Shown here piece after piece: positions 15,535-21,514 of a DNA stretch of 23,261 nucleotides. Under the pieces are notes generated by a model that searched no databases, was not told the origin of the DNA, and saw only the letters and a list, made by a program, of their open reading frames with translations. Position 1 is the stretch's first letter. Each line of letters opens with the position of its first letter. The position numbers and the translations under genes are program-made. The DNA comes from CAZPAH01 sp964584495. Its GTDB lineage: Bacteria; Krumholzibacteriota; Krumholzibacteriia; Krumholzibacteriales; Krumholzibacteriaceae. The DNA is taken from assembly GCA_964584495.1 (NCBI GenBank), contig CAZPAH010000036.1, positions 1 through 23,261 of the forward strand. Reading direction: 5' to 3'.

Positions 15535-16869
15535 ATGACCATCGATTTGAAAATGACAAGAGAGATTTTCAGGCTGTCCCTCCCGGTAATCACCGGGATG
15601 ATCTCGACGACGGTCCTCAACATTGTCGACACCGCCATGGTCGGGCGGCTCGGAAACGTGGCCCTCGGAGCCGTAGGGCTGGGCTCGTTCTTGACCCTCG
15701 TCATGATTCTCGTTTTCGGTTCGCTCGGTATAGGCACCCAGGCGATAACATCCAGGCGCGTCGGCGAAAAACGCGCCGACGCCGTCGCCGCCATCGCCTA
15801 CAACGGTTTTTTTCTCGCCCTGGCGGCGGGCGCGGTCACATCGCTGGCCGGATTCAAGCTGTCGCCCGCCATCTTCTCGCTGCTCTCGGGCCGGGAGGAG
15901 ATAGTCCGGGTGGGAACACCCTACCTCGAGATAAGAATGCTCGGCATGTTCGCCATGACCGTGATGTTCACGTTGAGGGGTTTCGCCTTCGGAATGGCAA
16001 GGGTCAAAATCGATATGGCGGTTTCGCTCATCATGAATATCCTCAATATCATCCTGAACTGGTTCCTCATCTTCGGCCACTGGATCTTCCCCAGGATGGA
16101 GACGAGAGGCGCCGCGATAGCGTCGGTGATCTCGACCTTCGCCGGGATGATCATATATATCCTTTTCGTACGTGTGAGAATACTCGACCGGTTCGTAATC
16201 CCCCCCATAGGCAGGATTCTCTCCAGGAAACTCATGTGGCGCATCGTAAAGATATCGGCCCCCCGCGCTTTTCAGTCGGTGTCGGTCGTCGGATTCATAA
16301 TCTTCCTCAGCTTTATCGGCCGTATCGGGGTCGGCGAGCTGGCGATTAGCAATATCATATTCAAGGCTTTCAATCTCTCGTTCATGATCGGTATGGCCGT
16401 CGGGTCCGTTTCCGCGACGCTGGTAGGCAGAAGCATCGGCGAGGGGAACGAAAGACTGGCCGTCAGGTACGGTTGGCATTCCGCCGCAATGGGCTCCGTC
16501 CTGATGGGTATCATAGGCGCCATGTTCATGTTCTTCCCGAGACAGATCATGGGCGTATTCACCGATTCAGGCGCAAGTCTTGAAAAAGGGATACCGGCAT
16601 TCCGGCTCCTGGGCGCCTTGCAATTCGTCGACGGAATCGGTATAGTCCTATCGAGGACCCTCCAGGGGGTCGGATGCACTATGTACGTGATGCTGGCGGA
16701 GATGATATGCATCTGGGCGATCATGATTCCTTCGGCCTGGGCCGCAGTTGAAATAATTCACGGAGGTATCACAGAAACCTGGCTCAGCATGTTTCTATAT
16801 ATTATATTCTTTTCCGCGTTCATGGCCTGGAAGTTCCGCGAGGGCGGATGGAAGCGTATAAAGGTATGA
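15535..16869 (+). CDS. MATE-family efflux transporter
   Basis: A 445-residue integral membrane protein with about 12 hydrophobic helices in two homologous halves. The first half opens with REIFRLSLPVITGMISTTVLNIVDTAMVG, the standard MATE beginning (LPVI, DTAMVGRLG). The second half repeats the pattern near SAPRAFQSVSVVGFIIF. Family members export cationic drugs, dyes or metabolites in exchange for Na+ or H+; the substrate cannot be predicted. The ATG at 15535 has TTGGAGAA directly upstream, a little close but usable; the in-frame start at 15469 overlaps the promoter. The stop TGA at 16867-16869 is followed by a 76-nt spacer and then a small gene and an FmdB-like gene on the same strand, so all three may share a transcript. 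Length and motifs are complete. Confidence 0.92.
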   Translation: MTIDLKMTREIFRLSLPVITGMISTTVLNIVDTAMVGRLGNVALGAVGLGSFLTLVMILVFGSLGIGTQAITSRRVGEKRADAVAAIAYNGFFLALAAGAVTSLAGFKLSPAIFSLLSGREEIVRVGTPYLEIRMLGMFAMTVMFTLRGFAFGMARVKIDMAVSLIMNILNIILNWFLIFGHWIFPRMETRGAAIASVISTFAGMIIYILFVRVRILDRFVIPPIGRILSRKLMWRIVKISAPRAFQSVSVVGFIIFLSFIGRIGVGELAISNIIFKAFNLSFMIGMAVGSVSATLVGRSIGEGNERLAVRYGWHSAAMGSVLMGIIGAMFMFFPRQIMGVFTDSGASLEKGIPAFRLLGALQFVDGIGIVLSRTLQGVGCTMYVMLAEMICIWAIMIPSAWAAVEIIHGGITETWLSMFLYIIFFSAFMAWKFREGGWKRIKV

Positions 16870-16945
16870 ATCGCCGTATGCCGGCGTAACGATAATTCCG
16901 GCCGGGCCGGGATCAATCCGGGCGGCGGGCGTTTTCCCAGGGAGA

Positions 16946-17107
16946 ATGCTTTTGAAAGACATGTTGCAGATAATTGTTTTCGCTATCGCCTGGTTTGCGA
17001 TAATGAAATTCGTTCTGCCGCGGCTGGGCGTGCCCACCTGAATGAGCGGAACATGCGATGCCGGGGACCGGCACAAGAAAGACGATCGGGACGAAAAGAA
17101 GATTTGA
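16946..17107 (+). CDS. Small membrane protein whose frame continues through TGA (candidate selenoprotein)
   Basis: A tiny gene of 53 codons if the TGA at 17039-17041 is read through. Residues 1-31 contain one transmembrane helix (LQIIVFAIAWFAIMKFVLP) followed by RLGVPT. After the TGA the same frame continues MSGTCDAGDRHKKDDRDEKKI and stops at 17105-17107, a strongly charged tail of the kind that normally follows such a membrane anchor. Read as selenocysteine, the sequence is VPT-Sec-MSGTC, placing Sec five residues before a cysteine. A perfect 6-bp stem with a 3-nt loop lies 17 nt after the TGA (17059-17073). The start may be the ATG at 16946, which is too close to GGGAG, or more likely the TTG at 16952 with 7-nt spacing. 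If TGA is a stop, the product is a 29-31-residue membrane peptide. The gene sits between the MATE and FmdB genes. I infer recoding from frame continuity; it is not shown. Confidence 0.6.
17059..17073 (+). promoter_or_regulatory. Candidate SECIS-like hairpin in the small membrane-protein gene
   Basis: TGCCGG (17059-17064), loop GGA, CCGGCA (17068-17073). The stem begins 17 nt after the TGA at 17039-17041 and the loop begins at the 24th base after it, the same distances as in the gene at 12972-13496. Confidence 0.45.
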
Positions 17108-17134
17108 GCGCTCTTTTGAGCGGGGAGATACGAG

Positions 17135-17311
17135 ATGCCTATATTCGAGTACGAATGCGCAAAATGCGGCGCAAAATTCGAGGAGCTTGTGACAAATACG
17201 GAGCAGAAGGTGAAATGCCCCTCCTGCGGAAGCACCTTGACGGAGAAGATGTTCTCGCCTTTCGCCGGAGGATGCTCGGGCTGCTCCTCCACTTCCAGCG
17301 GTGGTGGATGA
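17135..17311 (+). CDS. FmdB-family zinc ribbon protein
   Basis: A 58-residue protein starting MPIFEYECAKCG, the hallmark of the FmdB putative regulatory family. Two CxxC pairs (C8/C11 and C28/C31) form the zinc ribbon. The C-terminus GGCSGCSSTSSGGG is the usual glycine/serine-rich tail. The ATG at 17135 has GGGGAG with 7-nt spacing. It begins 27 nt after the end of the small membrane-protein frame and probably shares its transcript. The family name comes from a proposed regulator of formamidase genes in Methylophilus. In most bacteria the role is unknown, so no specific target is proposed. It was too short to stand out among the longer open frames, but the motif match is strong. Confidence 0.9.
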   Translation: MPIFEYECAKCGAKFEELVTNTEQKVKCPSCGSTLTEKMFSPFAGGCSGCSSTSSGGG

Positions 17312-17324
17312 ACCCCCTTCCGTT

Positions 17325-17345
17325 GAAACGGCGGTCCGCCGTTTC
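17325..17345 (+). terminator. Hairpin after the FmdB-like gene (possible terminator)
   Basis: A nearly gapless inverted repeat, GAAACGGCGG then T then CCGCCGTTTC, starts 14 nt after the stop (8-bp stem with a 5-nt loop when folded). The downstream sequence is not T-rich, so termination is uncertain. Confidence 0.4.
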
Positions 17346-17401
17346 GTCGACCCTCATCCGGTCATGTCAACTGACGTAAAGTAACGCCCTTAAAAGGAAC
17401 A

Positions 17402-17437
17402 AGCCCGGTGAAACCGGTGAAACCGGATTACCGGGCT
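17402..17437 (-). terminator. Hairpin ending the tRNA-Glu transcript (possibly bidirectional)
   Basis: An 8-bp stem AGCCCGGT/ACCGGGCT with a 20-nt loop lies 7 nt past the tRNA-Glu CCA end. On the minus strand it is followed by TGTTCCTTTT; on the plus strand by GTCTTT. It may serve both the tRNA genes and the converging FmdB transcript. Confidence 0.55.
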
Positions 17438-17444
17438 GTCTTTA

Positions 17445-17519
17445 TGGTAGCCCCTAGGGGAGTCGAACCCCTGATTCATGGCTGAGAACCATGCGTCCTG
17501 ACCACTAGACTAAGGGGCC
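17445..17519 (-). tRNA. tRNA-Glu(CUC)
   Basis: The minus strand folds into a cloverleaf starting GGCCCCTTAGTC and ending AGGGGCTACCA with an encoded CCA. The anticodon stem CATGG/CCATG holds the loop TTCTCAG, giving anticodon CTC, which reads GAG. The first acceptor pair is G-U. The T-arm GGGGTTCGACTCCCC is canonical. It lies 11 nt downstream of tRNA-Gln on the same strand. Confidence 0.93.
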
Positions 17520-17530
17520 ATTTCATAAAA

Positions 17531-17604
17531 TGGCTGGAGAGGGAGGACTCGAACCCCCATCGGCTGATCCAGAGTCAGCTGTCCTACCGTTGGACGACTC
17601 TCCA
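17531..17604 (-). tRNA. tRNA-Gln(CUG)
   Basis: The minus strand gives a cloverleaf with a perfect acceptor stem TGGAGAG/CTCTCCA, discriminator G and encoded CCA. The anticodon stem GCTGA/TCAGC holds the loop CTCTGGA, giving anticodon CTG, which reads CAG. A first base of U is typical of bacterial tRNA-Gln. It lies 69 nt beyond the gltX stop. Confidence 0.93.
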
Positions 17605-17673
17605 AGAATTTACGACAACTTACATTATTTCATTCTGAAAATCAACACCCTTATGGCGCATTTCCGACAAAAT

Positions 17674-19285
17674 CTAGCCGGCCGCGCTTCCGGCGCCTCT
17701 CAACCTCTCCACCGTCTTGGCCTTTCCCAGAAGCACGATTACCCAGAAAATGTCCGGCGAAACTTTCCCCCCGGTGAGGGCTACGCGGCACGGGTGTATT
17801 AGCTCCCCGGCCTGGATGCCGAGGTCGTCGGCCATATCCCTCAGCTCTTCCTCGACAGTTTTTCTGTCGAAATACATGAGCTTCTCATACCGGTCGGCCA
17901 GCAGCCCCAGCAGCCTCAGAACCTCCTCGTCATGCAGAAGGGTCCTGACGGCGACTTCGTCGCGCGGGTAATCGTCCCTGAAGAAGTACCAGAGAAGGGC
18001 CGGGATATCCTTGAGAAGCTTGAGCCGGTTGCCGAATACCTTTATGATAAGCGCCAACCTCTGCAATTCCTTGGTGTCGAGATCCTTGATGCCTCCGCTG
18101 TTATCGCCGTTCACAGGATCGGTTCCGGCGATGAGCTTGAGGTCGACCGGGCGCGACAGATCGACCTCGAAGTCGGGCGGCAGGCAGCCCTCCCGTTCCA
18201 GAACGTCGTAGGCAAGGGCGGTTTTCCTCTGGAGATCGAGGTTCTTGAAATGTTCGGCGTTTATATACTCCATCTTCTCATTGTCGAATATCGATGGATT
18301 CTTGGAAATCTTCTTAAGCGAGAACTTTTCTATCAATGCCTGCCGGGTAAAGAGCTCCCTCTTCTCGTCGAACGACCACCCCAGCAGGGCGAGGTAGTTG
18401 ACCATCGCATCGGGGAGGTAGTACTTTTCCCTGTAATAGTCGATCGACGTGGCTCCGTGGCGTTTGCTGAGCCTCGTCCTGTCGCTCCCCAGTATCATAG
18501 GCAGGTGAACGAACTTCGGCACCCTGTAGCCGAGAGCGAGATACAGTCCGACCTGCCTCGGCGTATTGGAAATATGATCGTCCCCCCTGATGACGNNNNN
18601 NNNNNCGGGCGGTGTTGGTCAGGTGATCCTCGCCGCGAATGACGTGGCTGATCTTCATCCTGGCATCATCGACGACGACGGCGAAATTGTAGGTCGGCCT
18701 TCCGTCGGATTTTATCAGCACGAAATCGTCCAGCTCTGAGCTGTCGAATTTGAAATCCCCCCTGATAACGTCTCGGAACCGTATCTCGCCGCCGGAGGGC
18801 ATCCTGAACCTGATCACATGAGGCAGGCCCGCGGCCAGCTTCCCTTCGGTCTGCTCGGCCGTCAGGGCGCCGCACCTGCCGTCGTAGCGTATCGGCTGTT
18901 TATTCTTGCGGGCGACCTCCTTCATGCCTTCAAGCTCTTCGGGAGTGCAGAAGCACCTGTACGCTTTCCCCTCGTCCAGAAGCTTCGCCGCCTCGCTGTG
19001 GTATAGAACCGTCCTTGCCGATTGGATGTAGGGACCGTACTCTCCACCGACATCGGGGCCTTCGTCCCAGTCGAGTCCAAGCCACTTCATTCCCCTTAGA
19101 ATCCCTTCGTACGACTCGACGGTGGAACGTTGAAGATCGGTATCTTCGATCCTGAGGATGAATACGCCGTTCGTCTTTCTCGCGTACAGCCAGTTGTAGA
19201 GTGCGGTTCTCGCCCCGCCGACATGCAGATGGCCGGTCGGACTGGGGGCGAACCTTACCCGTATTTCACCGTTATCCGCCGTCAT
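17674..19285 (-). CDS. gltX: Glutamyl-tRNA synthetase, split and partly duplicated around a 10-N gap
   Basis: Class I aminoacyl-tRNA synthetase charging tRNA-Glu, and tRNA-Gln if non-discriminating. The N-terminal part (19285-18606) has the HIGH-type motif PSPTGHLHVGG (H19-V22) and a zinc-type knuckle C111-x-C113 with Y134 and C138. The C-terminal part (18595-17674) has the KMSKS-type segment SDRTRLSKRHGAT and the anticodon-binding domain. The two parts do not simply abut. The last 13 residues before the gap (VIRGEDHLTNTAR) correspond to the first 13 after it (VIRGDDHISNTPR), with four substitutions and much silent change. Merging the overlap gives one complete enzyme of roughly 520 residues. 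The simplest reading is a scaffold join of two diverged copies or strains; two adjoining gene fragments are the alternative. The ATG at 19285 overlaps the upstream lipoprotein stop by one base (TGATG). Confidence 0.85.
18596..18605. other. Assembly gap (10 N) inside gltX
   Basis: Ten undetermined bases flanked by homologous but non-identical sequence encoding the same 13-residue GltX segment, so the gap length is meaningless and the two sides overlap rather than abut. Confidence 0.95.
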
Positions 19286-20223
19286 CAACCGGAACCCTTT
19301 TCGTCGCCGGCGAACAATCCGTCTTTCAGATCAATCCTCTCGATGAGGCCGTCGTAATCGACGCCGAACGCTTCGATCGATGCTTCGTCGAGGGTCTTGC
19401 CCGAACCGATCATCCTGACGAAGGAGAGAATATCGTCGATGGAGGCGAATTCCAGCAGATTCTCGAGCATCCTATACGCGTAGTAGAACGACTCGCGCGT
19501 GATGACCATATCCTCGGCCGCCAACAGGTAATTCTCCAGCTCGTCCTGCGAGGGGTTGAAAATGATAACCTGCTTCCTGAACTGTTCCGCCTGGGCGCGC
19601 AGGATGTGCGATTCGCCGGCGAAATAGGAAGCGACGGCCTCTCTCATCCAGATCGGGATATTACCCCCCGAAAGCCTTCTAAGCGCCATCTGGGCCATCT
19701 TCTGAACCATGCCGATCTGAGCTATGTTCTTGTCGGAATCCCTGTCGACCCTTTTCATCATGATGTCGAAAGGCTCGAAATATATCGTATCCCCCTGAAT
19801 AACGCCGTAATACCACCACTCCTTCCGGGCGACGAACATATACTCGTCCAGGTCCTTCGTTCCGACGATGTAGATCTTTCCGTCCGTCGGCCGGGCAATC
19901 TCCTTCGTGACGGTCCTGAAGCTTTCCAGGGCCAGGCCGAACGTCTGGACGGCGATAAACCTGGCTATATCCGAGGCCGGATAGTGGAGCTCGATATCCT
20001 TGTTAGCCATGACGCCGCCGCTTATCGGATGATAATCATCGACCAGCAGCTGATAGCTCTCGATAGGGGCAAGAAGGGAGTCTGGTATCCTGAACCGCTC
20101 CGATCCCTCATCCTTGCCTTTATCCTTCCCGCATCCCGAAAGAACCAGGCCCGCCACGATCAGAACAGCGATAACCGCCGACGCTAGATTTCGGGAGTGA
20201 ATTTTATTCTCTTTTTTAATCAT
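19285..20223 (-). CDS. Lipoprotein with degenerate gluzincin-like (peptidase MA) domain
   Basis: A 312-residue putative lipoprotein. The signal peptide ends in the lipobox VLSGC, so C31 would be lipidated. The start at 20223 overlaps the ilvC stop by 4 nt (ATGA). The segment GNIPIWMREAVASYFAGE (187-204) resembles the downstream glutamate helix of peptidase-MA gluzincins (pattern PxWxxEGxAxY). At the place where HExxH should stand, about 15 residues before, it has VQKMAQ (173-178). The two metal-binding histidines and the catalytic glutamate are absent, so I infer a non-catalytic relative. The remaining sequence, with WWYYGVIQGDTIYFEPF, is not recognised. It could be a periplasmic scaffold or binding protein. 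It is the middle gene of an ilvC-lipoprotein-gltX run; its linkage to either neighbour is unexplained. Confidence 0.65.
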   Translation of the reverse strand: MIKKENKIHSRNLASAVIAVLIVAGLVLSGCGKDKGKDEGSERFRIPDSLLAPIESYQLLVDDYHPISGGVMANKDIELHYPASDIARFIAVQTFGLALESFRTVTKEIARPTDGKIYIVGTKDLDEYMFVARKEWWYYGVIQGDTIYFEPFDIMMKRVDRDSDKNIAQIGMVQKMAQMALRRLSGGNIPIWMREAVASYFAGESHILRAQAEQFRKQVIIFNPSQDELENYLLAAEDMVITRESFYYAYRMLENLLEFASIDDILSFVRMIGSGKTLDEASIEAFGVDYDGLIERIDLKDGLFAGDEKGSG

Positions 20224-21209
20224 CTGCCTTTCCCTTTCGGATACATTTTCCTTACCAGCTTTCCGACACTTTCTATCGAAAGCTCTCTCTCCTTTCGACG
20301 AAGCTTCTCGAAAGTCTTGGCTCCGTGGGCCGACTCGGCCAGCCAATCCCGCGCGAACTCGCCGCTTTCAATCCTGGCGAAGAGGGCTTCCATCTCCCTC
20401 TCCGATTCCCCGGCGATCAGCTTCTCGCCGAAACGGAGACCGCCGTAGGCTGCGGTTCCGCTTATTACATCCCTCATTCCAGAAAATCCAACGCTGGTGA
20501 ATAGATCGACGATTATCTTGAGCTCGTGAAGGCATTCGAAATATGCGATTTCGGGGCTGAAACCTTTCCGTACCAGAAGCTCGTATGCTTTCTTCACTAT
20601 CGCGGGCACGCCGCCGCAGAGAACCGCCTGCTCGCCGAAGATATCGCTGACCGCCTCTTCCTTGAAAGACGTCTCGAAACCGCCGACCCTCAGGCATCCC
20701 AGCCCCCATGAAAGTGCGAGCGCGATATCTTTTCCCTTCCCGGAAACGTCGTTCTCCACCGCTATCAGGCAGGGCAATCCCGATCCTTCCAGGTACGCCT
20801 CCCTGAGACGCCCCCCCTGCCCCTTCGGGGCGACCAGGATCAGATCGTACCTCTCGGTGGCTATCTCGCCGAATGCGACCGCGAACCCGTGGGCGAATGA
20901 AACGGCGGCCCCCGGTCTCAGGTTCCCGTCGATCTCTTTTCGAAAGACCTCCCCCTGAACCTCGTCGGGGACGAGGAACAGCAAAAGGTCGGCCGCAGCC
21001 GCCCCCACGGCCGGCTCGAGAGGCTCGAATCCGTCCGCCAGGGCCGAATCCCATCCGTTTCCATTCCGCCGCGCCGCGACCTTGACATTGAAACCGGAAT
21101 CGCGCAGGTTAAGAGCCTGCGGCCTCCCCTGGTTTCCGTACCCTAGGACGACCGTAACTGCTTCCCTGAGAATCGAAGGCCGGGCATCCCCGGCTGAATA
21201 AATTATCAT
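20220..21209 (-). CDS. ilvC: Ketol-acid reductoisomerase (class I)
   Basis: A 329-residue enzyme of branched-chain amino acid synthesis that isomerises and reduces acetolactate or acetohydroxybutyrate. The GYGNQG dinucleotide motif is at 23-28. Mg-binding and catalytic residues are all present: H107 (FAHGF), K129 (APKG), D189 and E193 (SDIFGEQ), E225 and E229 (YFECLHELK), and S250. In the loop that selects the cofactor, the usual arginine/serine pattern (as in REGSKSW) reads RRNGNGW; without the phosphate-binding serines, a shift toward NADH is possible but unproven. No ilvBN, ilvD or leu genes adjoin it, which is unusual. The ATG at 21209 has GGGAAG upstream and a promoter at 21241-21269; the in-frame extension to 21377 is rejected because it crosses that promoter. 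Confidence 0.9.
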   Translation of the reverse strand: MIIYSAGDARPSILREAVTVVLGYGNQGRPQALNLRDSGFNVKVAARRNGNGWDSALADGFEPLEPAVGAAAADLLLFLVPDEVQGEVFRKEIDGNLRPGAAVSFAHGFAVAFGEIATERYDLILVAPKGQGGRLREAYLEGSGLPCLIAVENDVSGKGKDIALALSWGLGCLRVGGFETSFKEEAVSDIFGEQAVLCGGVPAIVKKAYELLVRKGFSPEIAYFECLHELKIIVDLFTSVGFSGMRDVISGTAAYGGLRFGEKLIAGESEREMEALFARIESGEFARDWLAESAHGAKTFEKLRRKERELSIESVGKLVRKMYPKGKGR

Positions 21210-21240
21210 CTTTCTTCCCTTTCGGGTCTTGTTAGAGGTA

Positions 21241-21269
21241 TCTATAACAAAATACGGAGGAACTGGCAA
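21241..21269 (-). promoter_or_regulatory. Promoter of the ilvC-lipoprotein-gltX run
   Basis: Minus strand: -35 TTGCCA (21264-21269, five of six), 17-nt spacer, -10 TATAGA (21241-21246, four of six). The leader would be only about 25 nt, leaving no room for an attenuator or T-box before ilvC. Confidence 0.65.
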
Positions 21270-21356
21270 GAGTATACTAAATCCGCCGTGCCTTACGCAT
21301 CCCATGAAACCGGGCGATTCCGGCGTTCCGGCCGGCCGCCGCAAAAGCCTTTTCGC

Positions 21357-21384
21357 TTGACACCAACGGTTTTTCATATACTAT
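21357..21384 (+). promoter_or_regulatory. Promoter of the tRNA(CAU)-tilS unit
   Basis: -35 TTGACA (21357-21362, perfect), 16-nt spacer, -10 TACTAT (21379-21384, four of six). Transcription would start about 4 nt before the tRNA. No terminator is visible between the tRNA and tilS. Confidence 0.7.
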
Positions 21385-21394
21385 TCCCTGGAGT

Positions 21395-21471
21395 GGCGGT
21401 GTAGCTCAGTTGGTTAGAGCAGCGGAATCATAATCCGCGTGTCCGGGGTTCAAGTCCCTGCACCGCCACCA
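21395..21471 (+). tRNA. tRNA with CAU anticodon (elongator Met, or Ile2)
   Basis: A cloverleaf with a perfect acceptor stem GGCGGTG/CACCGCC, discriminator A and encoded CCA. The anticodon stem GCGGA/TCCGC holds the loop ATCATAA, giving anticodon CAT. The GGCGGTGTAGCTCAG start resembles elongator tRNA-Met of Bacillus, whereas the T-arm GGTTCAAGTCC resembles E. coli tRNA-Ile2. A CAU anticodon alone cannot separate Met from lysidine-modified Ile. It lacks initiator features (the first acceptor pair is formed). The lysidine synthetase gene tilS starts 43 nt downstream. Confidence 0.9.
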
Positions 21472-21514
21472 GATATCACCGGTTGGAAGTTCCCGGCTCA
21501 ATCCCAGAATTACG

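Noticed and set aside
15443..15794. 117-residue N-terminal extension of the thioredoxin-barrel protein
   Set aside because: It overlaps the divergent MATE gene and its promoter, while the start at 15443 has AAAGGAGG and a signal peptide.
16870..16945. Intrinsic terminator between the MATE gene and the small membrane-protein gene
   Set aside because: Only a 5-bp stem (CGCCG/CGGCG) without a T-tract was found, and the GC-rich repeats nearby do not pair well.
19201..20187. Plus-strand open frame of 328 codons opposite the lipoprotein gene
   Set aside because: The minus strand has a lipobox signal peptide and overlapping starts and stops with both neighbours. The plus frame is a GC-bias shadow without ribosome-binding site or motifs.
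21209..21240. T-box or attenuator ahead of ilvC
   Set aside because: The predicted leader is only about 25 nt and shows no leader peptide, specifier loop or alternative hairpins.
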